Assembly (NCBI RefSeq): GCF_012979235.1
Contig: NZ_JAATWC010000003.1
Coordinates: 124,001 to 188,000 of the forward strand
Length of the DNA: 64,000 nucleotides
Source of the DNA: Dissulfurirhabdus thermomarina
GTDB lineage: Bacteria > Desulfobacterota > Dissulfuribacteria > Dissulfuribacterales > Dissulfurirhabdaceae
Reading direction: 5' to 3'
Both the position numbers and the translations under genes were made by a program. The notes beneath the pieces are model-generated. The model did not search any database. It was not told the DNA's origin and was given only the letters and a program-made list of their open reading frames with translations. Position 1 is the first letter of the stretch. Every line of letters starts with the position of its first letter. Shown in pieces: positions 49,286-57,876 of this stretch.

Positions 49286-50383
49286 ATGAGCCTCCTCTTC
49301 CGCACCATCGTCAAGAACGTCGCCGTTCCCATCTGCTTCGCCATGGCGGCGCTCAGCGCCCTGCTGCTCCTCGGACGCCTGGTGCCGCTGCTCGAGACGC
49401 TGCTCCGGGCCGGGGTGACCCCGGGGGAACTCGGCCACTTCCTCCTGCTGCTCATCCCCACCTTCCTGGTGCTGGTGGTGCCCATGGCCTCGCTCATCGG
49501 CGTGGTGGTGGGTTTCCTCCGGATGTCCCGGGACAGCGAGGTCCTGGCGCTGCTCGCCTGCGGGGTGGGGCCGCTCCGGCTCGTCCTGCCCGTGGCCGCC
49601 GTGGCCCTGGTCACGTGGGCGGCCACCTTCGCCACCGCGGCCACCGTGCTCCCGATGTCGAAGAAGGCCACCGGCGCCTTCATCCGCAACCTCACCGAGC
49701 GGCGGATCGCCCGCGGGCTTCCGGAAAAGACCTTCCTCCTGCCCGTGCCCACCCTGGCCATGTACGTGCACAAGAGCCGGAAGAACGGGCGGATCCTCCA
49801 GGGCGTCTACATGGTGGACGCCCGGGACCTCAAGCACCTCCAGGTGGTCCTGGCGCGGTGGGGCGAAATCTTCAGCCGGCCGGGGAGCGGGGAGGTCATC
49901 CTCCGCCTCTCGGACGGGGTCTTCCACCCCGCCGAGGCCGACCCCCGGGTCTCCGACACCCTCTTCTTCCGCTCCTACATGCTGCGCCTCGCCTTCCGCG
50001 ACACGGGCGGGCTCCCGAGCCGCGGCGAGATGGGCCTCCGGGAGCTGGCCGCCTTCGCCGCCCGGCGGAACCTTGCGCCGGACGACCATCGCCGCTACGT
50101 GGTGGAACTCCACAAGCGGCTCGCCCTCCCCGTGGGGGCCTTCATCCTGACCCTCCTCGGGATGCCCCTCGGGATCCTCTTCGGCCGGACCGGCCTCTCC
50201 GGCGGCGTGGCCCTGGGCCTGGGCGCCTTCCTCTCCTACTACCTCCTGGTGGCCGTGGGCGCCAACCTCGCCGAGGCCGGGACCCTGCCCCCCGCCGCCC
50301 TCTGGGCGCCGAACCTCGTCTTCGCCGCCGCCACCGCCTGGCTCCTCCGGCACCTCCACCGGCGGGGGCCCGTCCGGGGCTGA
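49286..50383 (+). CDS. lptF: LPS export permease LptF
   Basis: A 365-residue inner-membrane protein of the YjgP/YjgQ family. Three spans, a periplasmic beta-jellyroll (about 140-250), then three more spans. With LptG and the LptB ATPase it extracts LPS from the inner membrane. Distinctive segments are GVVVGFLRMSRDSEVLAL and the ELHKRLALPVGAFILTLLGM near the second span group. It lies 3 bp before lptG. Confidence 0.88.
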   Translation: MSLLFRTIVKNVAVPICFAMAALSALLLLGRLVPLLETLLRAGVTPGELGHFLLLLIPTFLVLVVPMASLIGVVVGFLRMSRDSEVLALLACGVGPLRLVLPVAAVALVTWAATFATAATVLPMSKKATGAFIRNLTERRIARGLPEKTFLLPVPTLAMYVHKSRKNGRILQGVYMVDARDLKHLQVVLARWGEIFSRPGSGEVILRLSDGVFHPAEADPRVSDTLFFRSYMLRLAFRDTGGLPSRGEMGLRELAAFAARRNLAPDDHRRYVVELHKRLALPVGAFILTLLGMPLGILFGRTGLSGGVALGLGAFLSYYLLVAVGANLAEAGTLPPAALWAPNLVFAAATAWLLRHLHRRGPVRG

Positions 50384-50386
50384 GCC

Positions 50387-51460
50387 GTGACCGTCCTCAC
50401 CCGCTACCTCGCCCGGTTCTTCTTCTCCCTCCTCGCCGTGATCCTGCCGGGGCTGGCGGGCCTCTACCTCCTGGTGGAGGTCTTCGAACGGGTGGACGAC
50501 TTCATCGAGGCCCGGGTCCCGGCCCAGGTGACCCTGGCCTACTTCCTGCTCCGGACGCCGGAGATCCTCTCGCAACTCGCCCCCATGGCGGTGCTGCTGT
50601 CGGGCCTGCTCACCGTGGCGGTGCTCAGCCGCCACTCGGAGATCCTCGCCCTCCGGGCCCTGGGGGTGGCCCCGGGGCGGGTGGTCCGCCCCTTCCTCCT
50701 GGCCGCCGCCCTGGTGGGCGCCGTCTTCCTCGCGGCCGAGGTCTTCGTCGTGCCGCAGGCCGCCATGCGGGCCCAGCGGATCTACCAGGAGGAGGTCAGC
50801 CGGACCCCGCTCCTGGGCATCTGGCTCAAGGGCCGGCTCTACTACCACGGCGAGGGCTGCATCTGGACCCTCATGGTGGAGAACTGGGACGCGAGCCGGC
50901 TCCGCGACGTGCGGATCCTCTGCTTCGACCCGGGCTACCGGATGAGGGAATACCTGGCCGCGCGCCGGGCCGTCTACCGGGAGGGGGCCTGGCACTTCCT
51001 GGACGGGCAGGACAAGGTCATGACCCCCGGGGGGCTCGAGGTCCGACCCTTCAAGGAGATGGTGCGCCGCCTCCCGGAGACGCCGGAGACCTTCATCGCC
51101 GTCCGGGCCGCCCCCTCCGCCATGACGCCGGCGGAACTCTGGACCACCCTGCGCCGGCTCCAAGAGGCCGGCCAGCCCGCCGCCGAGGTGGCCACGGCCC
51201 TGGCGGCGGCGCTCCTCTACCCCTTTCTCGGGCTCAGCCTCCTCGCCATGGCCCTGCCGCTCATCCTCGCCCAGGACCGTGGCCACCTCGGCGTCGGGCT
51301 CGGCCTCGGCCTGCTCTTCGGCTTCGGCGCCTGGGTCCTCTGGAGCGCGGCCCTGATCCTGGGCCGGACCGGCGTCCTGCCCCCCGCCCTCGCCCCGCTG
51401 CTCGTCCACGCCCTCCTGTGGGGCGCGGGCTGGGGCCTGGTGAAGCGGCTCCGGTTCTGA
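50387..51460 (+). CDS. lptG: LPS export permease LptG
   Basis: A 357-residue partner of LptF with the same plan: spans at each end and a jellyroll between. TRYLARFFFSLLAVILPGLA and LTVAVLSRHSEILALRALG mark the family. Start is a GTG three bases after the lptF stop. LptG and LptF cannot always be told apart by eye; gene order and the RHSEILALRA motif support this assignment. Confidence 0.86.
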   Translation: MTVLTRYLARFFFSLLAVILPGLAGLYLLVEVFERVDDFIEARVPAQVTLAYFLLRTPEILSQLAPMAVLLSGLLTVAVLSRHSEILALRALGVAPGRVVRPFLLAAALVGAVFLAAEVFVVPQAAMRAQRIYQEEVSRTPLLGIWLKGRLYYHGEGCIWTLMVENWDASRLRDVRILCFDPGYRMREYLAARRAVYREGAWHFLDGQDKVMTPGGLEVRPFKEMVRRLPETPETFIAVRAAPSAMTPAELWTTLRRLQEAGQPAAEVATALAAALLYPFLGLSLLAMALPLILAQDRGHLGVGLGLGLLFGFGAWVLWSAALILGRTGVLPPALAPLLVHALLWGAGWGLVKRLRF

Positions 51461-51492
51461 CCGGGCGGGAAAGACGAGAAGGAGGCACCGAC

Positions 51493-52152
51493 ATGGCCAC
51501 GACACCTGCGAAGGCCGCGGCGCGGGAACGCGCCGCGCGGATCCTTTCGGCCCTGGAGGCCGCCTACCCCGGGGCCCGGATCGCCCTCCGCTCCGAGACC
51601 CCCTTCCAGCTCCTGGTGGCGGTGATCCTCTCCGCCCAGTGCACGGACGAGCGGGTGAACCAGGTGACCCCGGAGCTCTTCCGGCGCTTTCCCGACGCCG
51701 CCGCCATGGCCGAGGCCCCCCTCGAGGAGATCGAGGCCCTGGTCCGCCCCACGGGCTTCTTCCGCAACAAGGCCCGGAACATCCAGGCGGCCGCCCGCCG
51801 GATCGTGGAACGCCACGGGGGGGAGGTCCCCTGCCGGATGGAAGACCTGCTGGCGCTGCCGGGCGTGGCCCGCAAGACCGCCAACATCGTCCTCTACAAC
51901 GCCTGCGGCCGGGCCGAGGGGGTCGCCGTGGACACCCACGTCAAGCGACTCGCCGGCCGGCTCGGCCTCTCCGCCGAGACCCGGCCGGACCGCATCGAGC
52001 GCGACCTCATGGCCCTCTTCCCGAAGGAGAAGTGGGGGCCCCTTTCCTACCTCCTCATCGAGCACGGGCGGGCCGTCTGCCGGGCCCGCCGCCCCCTCTG
52101 CCCCCGCTGCCCGCTGAGACCGCTCTGCCCCTGGCCGGAGAAGACCGCCTGA
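51493..52152 (+). CDS. nth: Endonuclease III
   Basis: A 219-residue DNA glycosylase/AP lyase for oxidised pyrimidines. The helix-hairpin-helix LPGVARKTANIV carries the catalytic Lys (128), VAVDTHVKRLAGRLGL carries Asp (147), and the [4Fe-4S] cluster ligands are Cys 196, 203, 206 and 212 with spacing C-x6-C-x2-C-x5-C. A GGAGGCACCG ribosome site precedes the ATG. Downstream there is a bidirectional terminator. Confidence 0.95.
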   Translation: MATTPAKAAARERAARILSALEAAYPGARIALRSETPFQLLVAVILSAQCTDERVNQVTPELFRRFPDAAAMAEAPLEEIEALVRPTGFFRNKARNIQAAARRIVERHGGEVPCRMEDLLALPGVARKTANIVLYNACGRAEGVAVDTHVKRLAGRLGLSAETRPDRIERDLMALFPKEKWGPLSYLLIEHGRAVCRARRPLCPRCPLRPLCPWPEKTA

Positions 52153-52163
52153 AGCGGGCATGA

Positions 52164-52199
52164 AAAAGAGGCGGGGGCCCGAAGGCCCCCGCCTTGCGC
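52164..52199 (-). terminator. Bidirectional terminator between nth and the barrel gene
   Basis: Minus strand GGCGGGGGCC-TTCG-GGCCCCCGCC followed by TCTTTTTC, a textbook terminator with a TTCG tetraloop. On the plus strand the same hairpin is followed by TTGCGCTTT, so it can also end the nth transcript. Confidence 0.88.
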
Positions 52200-52218
52200 T
52201 TTCCACTCCTGCCAGGGC

Positions 52219-54561
52219 CTAGAACCCGTAGCTCACGTAGCCCATGACGGACTGGATCCCGGAATCCTGGTCCCCGTAGACGTAGGGCTGATCGTCCCGG
52301 AAGTAGTCGAAGTAGTAGTTCACCCCCACGCCGAGGGCCTCGGTCACCTTGTAGCTCACCCCGACGGTGACGTTGATCTCGTCGAAGTCGAGGTCGGAAT
52401 AGGCGTCGCTACCGTTGATGTAGGCCGTGTCATAGAGGTGCGGCTGGTTGGGGTTCACCGAGGACGTATCGAGGTCCAGCTTGGCGTCCCCGGTGGGGTA
52501 GATGCTGTTGAAGAAGAGGTCGCTGATCTCGCCGGTGCCGGTGGTCCAGCTCAGGTTGGTCTTCAGCGAGAGCTTTGGGACGGGCTTCACTTGGAGGCCG
52601 GCGACCAGGGTGCCGGCTTTCGTCTCGTATTCCATGTCCGTGTGTTCCGAACCATACTGGTTCGTTGTGATGAGGTTCGCTCACCCGTCGTAGACGGCGA
52701 TACAGTACATGGAATCGTACTGATCATAGAAATACGTGTACCCCACGTTGAAGACCACCTTTTCGCTCGGGGCGTAGGTGAGGTCCACGCCCCCGGTGAA
52801 GAGGTTCTGCTTCCAGTCGTTGCCGTCCACGTCGTCGTTCTGGGCGTAGCGGTACTTGGCGTGGAGGGCGGCGGTGAGGTTGTTCACCGGCGTCCACCCG
52901 GCCCGCAGGTTCACCTCGTGGGCGCTGTTGGCCTGGTTGGACCGGAAGGCGGTGCGCGCCTCGTAGATGGTGGGCCGATAGGACCGGCTGTAGTCGTAGA
53001 GGTCCGGGTTCGGCCCGCCGTAGGCGCCGAAGGAGTTGTCGGGGGTGCAGGAGGCCCGCTTCAGCCCGTAGGCGTCGTCCACCAGCTCGAACCGGTAGCC
53101 GAGGCGAAGGCGCAGGGTCCGCGTGGCCCGCCAGTCACCCGACACCTTGAAGGTGTGCTCCGTGGTCTCCCCGGGGACCGCCTCGTGGTTGTCCCGCTCC
53201 TCGAGCTGGTACTCGTAGCCGCCCCGAACGGTGAAGCGGGGGAGCGCCCGCCAGACCACGTCGAAGCCCGCGGTGGTGATGTCGAGGTCGTTGCCGGACT
53301 CGCGGACGTGGTCCCAGTACCCGGCGCCGAGCCCGTAGCCCTGGCTGAGGGTGGTGCTCCCGCCCAGGGGGATGGTGCCGGGATTCGGACGATCGTTCAC
53401 GTCCACGAAGACGTCGCTGTTGTCCATGGTCTGGTACTTGCCGTGGACCGTGAGGGAGAGGGCCCTGGAGAGCCGGCTGTGCCACCGCGCCATGACGGCG
53501 GTGCTCTCCAGCTCGAGCTCCTTGTCGAACTCGCCGCGCAAGGCGTCGTAGGCCCCGTCCGCCTCGTTGTTGGTGCTGGTGGAGTAGACCACCGCGGCGG
53601 TCAGGGTGTTGTGGGGGTCGATGTCCCACCGGGCCTTGGCCGTGTGGACGTCCTTGGTGCTGTCGGGCGTCCGGGCGAAGGGGAGGGCCCCCTCGGCGTT
53701 GTCGAACTGCAAGCGGTTGGTGAAGAGCCCGAAGTGGGTCGGCGCCGCCAAGGCGTTGTAGGTAAGGGAGAGCTCGTCGCTCTTGTCCTCGAACTCCCGG
53801 TGCATGTAGGAGTACTCCAGGGCGAAGGTTCCCATCCGGAGGCTCACCTTCGGGGTGTACTCGTTGGTGAGCTCGTGGACCTCCTTGCTCACCCCCACCA
53901 CGTGGCAGGCGGAGCACTTGCTCATGGTCCGGGCCTGCTCCATCCCCTCTCGCTTCTCGTAGCGATGGTCGAAGCCCACGGTGAGCATGGGCAGGGCGGG
54001 GACGTGGATCACCGCGCTGTTTCGCATCTCGGACCGGGTGATGGCGTACTCGTCCGTGGGGTTGAAGTCGGTGTGGTACACCGCCGCCGAACCCACGGTG
54101 CTCGGTGCCACCGGCGCCGTGAAGGGCGTCCCGGCCACGGGCCCGGCCACCGTGTTGCTGAAGATGTGCGCCTCCAGGTTGTCCAGCTCGTCGTGGCCCA
54201 GCTGGTGGAGGAAGCGGTTGTAGGTGGTCTTCACCGTGAGGATGCGGGCCAGGGAGAGGGCCCCCCCGTACTCCTGGTCGTCGCCGTCCTGGTAATGGGC
54301 GTCGGCGTCGAGGTCCACGAGGCCCGTCCGGAGGCTCACGTCACCGGCGAGGTCCACGGTGAGGTTCTTCTCGAGGATGCTGTTGTACTCGGCCGCGCCC
54401 TTGGCGGCGGACTCGTCCTCGTCCACGTCGTCCAGGGTCCAGGCCCCGCCGACGCTCACCCGCCCCTCGAGGGCCTTGCCCTCCTCGGAACGGGCCGGCG
54501 ACGCCGACACGAGGGCCAGGGCCAGGGCGGCCAGCAGTCCGATCCCTGCAATGCGTTTCAT
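52219..54561 (-). CDS. MtrB/PioB-like outer-membrane barrel, interrupted by an in-frame TGA
   Basis: A predicted porin that holds a multiheme cytochrome in the outer membrane. The signal peptide ends SASPARSE; about 26 alternating strands follow. The frame is broken by TGA at 52683-52681 after residue 626, yet the same frame continues for 153 codons to a normal barrel ending (YVSYGF). Full length would be 780 codons. The upstream part already lacks the last six or so strands, so the truncated product should not fold as a barrel. A hairpin 17-33 bases after the TGA (52648-52664) is considered below. Residues 216-220 read CSACH, a c-type heme motif, unusual inside a barrel. It follows the decaheme gene by 16 bp with a GAGGAGGTGAG ribosome site. 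Annotated as one gene; pseudogene status is not excluded. Confidence 0.72.
52648..52664 (-). other. Hairpin just after the in-frame TGA, possible SECIS-like element
   Basis: CGAACC-AGTAT-GGTTCG, 6-bp stem and 5-base loop with G at loop position 2. The loop begins 22 bases after the TGA, within the range described for bacterial SECIS elements. The stem is short, and similar hairpins occur by chance, so this is only a candidate. Confidence 0.25.
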
Positions 54562-54577
54562 CGGCTCACCTCCTCTG

Positions 54578-55570
54578 CTACCGGGTCAGGCCATGGCCGC
54601 CGCCGGGCACCGTCTGGGACGGCAGGTCGGAGCCATGCACCTGGGAATGGCACTGGGTGCACTTGGTCATGAAGGACTTCTGGAACCCGTGGTCCGTGGG
54701 CCCGATGGTGTTGGCCGGATCCCCGGGCGCAATCACCGTGGCCACGTCGTTGGAGGCCCGGGCCGCATGGAAATGGGCCTCGTGGCAGGTCAGGCACAGG
54801 AAGGGTTCCTGCTGGCGGAGGAGGTTGTTCGCCACGGTCCCGTGGGGGTCGTGGCAGATGAGGCAGTCTTCCACCACGGGGTCGTGCTCGAACACGAAGG
54901 GCCCCTGGTACCGGGTGTGGCAGTCGAGGCAGAGGTCGTTGACCCGCTCGTCGGTGTTCAGCATGCCGGGCACGGTATTGGCCGTCCCGTGGGGGTTGTG
55001 GCAGGAGGTGCAGACCATCTTCCCCTCTTTCAGGGGATGATGGGAGGCGAAGTAGCCCTGGGCGTTGACGTCCTGGTGGCAGCCCGCGCAGAGGTCGAGC
55101 TGCTTCTTGGCCAGCAGCCGCTTGTTCCCGTTGAGGTGCACCCGGTGGCAGGCGGTGCAGGCCACGCCGTTTTCGGCGTGGGCCGAGCCGGCCCAGTTCA
55201 TGTGGGGACCCACCTGGTGGCAGGTGGTACAGACGCCGGCCACCTCCTCGGCCTCCAGGCCTCCCTCGGTGAAGCGGAGGATCTTCTCCGTATCGCCCCC
55301 GCCCTCCACGTGGGCGGAGCCGGGGCCGTGGCACCCCTCGCACCCCGTCTTGTAGCCGCCAGGCACCTCGAAGGCGGCGATGCGCATGTGGACGTTGTTC
55401 CGGTCATGGGCGTAGCCCTCGTGGCACTCGAGGCAGGCCTCGCTCCCCACGTAGGCGGCGCCCGGCGCGACCGACGGGGCCTTGATGTAGTCGGCCCGCT
55501 TGCCGAGCATCTGGGCGCAGCCGATCAGGAGCACCAGACCGGCGGCCGGAACCAGCAATCTCTTGATCAT
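54578..55570 (-). CDS. Decaheme c-type cytochrome lipoprotein (DmsE/MtrA-like)
   Basis: A 330-residue exported cytochrome. The N-terminus MIKRLLVPAAGLVLLIGC has a lipobox with Cys 18, predicting a lipid-anchored protein. Ten CxxCH motifs are visible in order: CLECH, CEGCH, CTTCH, CTACH, CAGCH, CTSCH, CLDCH, CLICH, CLTCH, CTQCH. Number, spacing and size match the DmsE/MtrA group of decaheme cytochromes that insert into MtrB-type barrels. ATG at 55570 follows TTGGAGGGACATGGG. The barrel gene is 16 bp downstream, so both form an operon. Direction of electron flow and the partner are not known. Confidence 0.9.
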   Translation of the reverse strand: MIKRLLVPAAGLVLLIGCAQMLGKRADYIKAPSVAPGAAYVGSEACLECHEGYAHDRNNVHMRIAAFEVPGGYKTGCEGCHGPGSAHVEGGGDTEKILRFTEGGLEAEEVAGVCTTCHQVGPHMNWAGSAHAENGVACTACHRVHLNGNKRLLAKKQLDLCAGCHQDVNAQGYFASHHPLKEGKMVCTSCHNPHGTANTVPGMLNTDERVNDLCLDCHTRYQGPFVFEHDPVVEDCLICHDPHGTVANNLLRQQEPFLCLTCHEAHFHAARASNDVATVIAPGDPANTIGPTDHGFQKSFMTKCTQCHSQVHGSDLPSQTVPGGGHGLTR

Positions 55571-56169
55571 CCCATGTCCCTCCAACCTGTTGGATTCGAT
55601 TCCATCGACGGCACCCCCCGGCGGCGGCCGGGCGGGAGCCTCAAGGCTTCCATCACGGGCGATCCTTCTTCGGCGACTCCGGCGGTCTCACCTCCCTTCA
55701 CGTTCGGCCCCGACGGGAAGGGGCCTTCGCAGGGTGTCCCGCCGGCCCCGGCGGGAGGCGGCGGCTCCGGCGCGGCGCCCCTTTCGGGGGCCGTCGCGGG
55801 CATGGACGCGGGTCGAAGGTATTTCAGATCGGAAAAGTGAGAGCGGAGAAGATGGAGGGAAGATGCCGAAACGGCGGGGCCCGAAGGCCTCCAAGCACTG
55901 GAGCGCCCAGCCTGGGCAGGCGGGGCGATGTCAGACGCGGCGGCCGGACCGTCGCATCACGTCTCCCTCCCTGTCCGGGTGTGCCTCTCCCATGCCGCGG
56001 CGCCCGGAAGAGCCCAGCGGCGGCACACCTCTTGACGAATGTGGCAGAACGAGCCGCAGCTGTCAACCGGAACTTCCATGATTCACGCAAAAAACGGCGC
56101 CCGGTCCCAGGCATAAAAAAGGGGACCGGAAGACTCCGGCCCCCTGAGGCGTCCGTGGGGGAAAGCGGT
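55571..56169. other. Upstream region of the cytochrome operon, with serA terminator
   Basis: About 600 bp. The serA terminator is at 56113-56144. A minus-strand TTGACA (56066-56061) with a weak CACATT 17 bases on may be the cytochrome promoter, leaving a leader near 470 bases with hairpins such as CCCGCCGGCCCCGGCGGG (near 55740). No gene is supported. Confidence 0.4.
56113..56144 (-). terminator. Terminator after serA
   Basis: Minus strand GGGGCCGGAG-TCTT-CCGGTCCCC followed by TTTTTTAT; one G-T pair in the stem. It lies 25 bp after the serA stop. Confidence 0.88.
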
Positions 56170-57750
56170 CTAGAGCTCCACGGGGCGGGCCGAGGTCACG
56201 CCGTCCTGCTCCTGGAGCCGGGCGAGGACATCGGGGGAGACGGGCTCGTCCATGGTGAGGAGGATGACGTTCCGGTGGTGGCCCGTATCCTGCCCCACCT
56301 GCATGCGGGCGATGTTGACGCCCGCCTCGCCCAGGGTGAGGCCGATCCGTCCGATCACCCCGGGCCGGTCCTCGTTGTAGATGAGCAGCATGTGGCCCTC
56401 GGGGACGGCCTCGAGCCGGAAGTCGTTGATGCGGACCAGGCGCGGCTCCTTCTTGCCGAAGATGGTGCCGGCCACGAGGTTGGTGCCGCCGCCGGAGCGG
56501 ACGGTGACCTGGAGGAGGTTGGTGAAATCCTCCGAGGTCTGGCTCTTGGCCTCGGTCACCTTGATGCCGCGCTCCCGGGCCAGGATCGGGGCGTTGACGT
56601 AGTTGACCTCCTCCCGGAGATACGGGGCCATGAGCCCCTTCAGGACGGCCACGGTCACCGGCGCGGTGTCGTACTCCGCCACGTCGCCGAGGTAGCCGAT
56701 CTCCACCTCCTCCATGGCCCCGTCCTGCATGTTGGCGAGGAAGGCCCCGAGCTTCTCTCCCAGGCGGATGAATGGGCCGAGGCGGACGAGGGCCTCGCCG
56801 CCCACGGAGGGCACGTTCACGGCGTTGCGCACCTCGCCCTTGGTGAGGTAGGCCGCGATCTGGTTGGCCACGGCCACCGCGACGTTCTCCTGGGCCTCGC
56901 GGGTGGAGGCGCCGAGGTGCGGCGTGCAGATGAAGTTGTCGAGCCCGAGCAGGGGGTTTTCGAGGGTGGTGGGCTCCTTCTCGAAGACGTCCAGGGCGGC
57001 GGCGGCCACCTTGCCCGACTTCAGGGCCGCGTAGAGATCGGCCTCGTTGACGATGCCGCCCCGGGCGCAGTTGAGCACCATGACGCCGTCCTTCATCCGG
57101 TCGAAGAGGTCCTTGTTGAGCAGGCCCTTCGTCTCGGGGAGGAGGGGGGTGTGGACCGAGATGTAGTCCGCCCGGCGGCAGAGTTCGTCGAGGTCCACAA
57201 GCTCCACCCCCAACTTCTCGGCGAGGTCCGGGCGGATGTGGGGGTCGAAGGCCACCACCTTCATCCGGAGTCCCTGGACCAGCTCCGCCACGATGCTCCC
57301 GATGCGGCCGATGCCGATGATGCCCAGGGTCTTGCCGGCCACCTCCTGACCCTGGAAGCGCTTCTTCTCCCACTTCCCGGCCTTCATGGAGGCGGTGGCC
57401 TGGGGGATGTGCCGGGACATGGCCAGCATCATGGCCACCGTGTGCTCCGCCGCGGAGTTGGTGTTGCCCCCGGGCGTGTTCATGACCACGATGCCCCGCT
57501 TGTTGCAGGCCTCGATGTCCACGTTGTCGAGGCCGGTGCCCGCCCGGCCCACCACCTTCAGGCGGTCGGCGGCGGCCACCACCTCGGCGGTGACCTTGGT
57601 GTTGCTCCGGATGACGAGCCCGTCGGCGTCCTTGACGGCCTCGAGGAGGGCCTCCGGGGCGAGCCCGAGGCGCTCCTCCACCTCGAGGCCGGCCTGGCGG
57701 AGGATGTCGACGCCCTCCCGGGCGATGGGATCGGTGATGAGTACCTTCAT
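56170..57750 (-). CDS. serA: D-3-phosphoglycerate dehydrogenase
   Basis: A 526-residue enzyme starting serine synthesis by oxidising 3-phosphoglycerate. The NAD site GIIGIGRIGSIVAELVQGL, catalytic Arg in NCARGGIVNE, Glu and His in FICTPHLGAST, the intervening ASB domain and a C-terminal ACT domain (HMLLIYNEDRPGVIGRIGLT) are in order. The ACT domain suggests serine feedback, as in the long-form enzyme. It follows a class V aminotransferase by 126 bp, which likely performs a later step. Confidence 0.95.
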   Translation of the reverse strand: MKVLITDPIAREGVDILRQAGLEVEERLGLAPEALLEAVKDADGLVIRSNTKVTAEVVAAADRLKVVGRAGTGLDNVDIEACNKRGIVVMNTPGGNTNSAAEHTVAMMLAMSRHIPQATASMKAGKWEKKRFQGQEVAGKTLGIIGIGRIGSIVAELVQGLRMKVVAFDPHIRPDLAEKLGVELVDLDELCRRADYISVHTPLLPETKGLLNKDLFDRMKDGVMVLNCARGGIVNEADLYAALKSGKVAAAALDVFEKEPTTLENPLLGLDNFICTPHLGASTREAQENVAVAVANQIAAYLTKGEVRNAVNVPSVGGEALVRLGPFIRLGEKLGAFLANMQDGAMEEVEIGYLGDVAEYDTAPVTVAVLKGLMAPYLREEVNYVNAPILARERGIKVTEAKSQTSEDFTNLLQVTVRSGGGTNLVAGTIFGKKEPRLVRINDFRLEAVPEGHMLLIYNEDRPGVIGRIGLTLGEAGVNIARMQVGQDTGHHRNVILLTMDEPVSPDVLARLQEQDGVTSARPVEL

Positions 57751-57876
57751 TTCGAATGCGTCCTCGCTTCCTCAGCTATTTATTTCGGCGGCGGAGCGGA
57801 GGCCCCGCACCCGGACGGCCCCGCGCCGCAGCGGGTCATTCCCGCGGGGGCGGGCGGGGCCGCCGGCCGTGGCGGG

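Noticed and set aside
52219-52635. A separate 138-codon gene starting MEYETKAG
   Set aside because: It is in frame with the upstream barrel, lacks a signal peptide and a ribosome site, and only makes sense as the barrel C-terminus.
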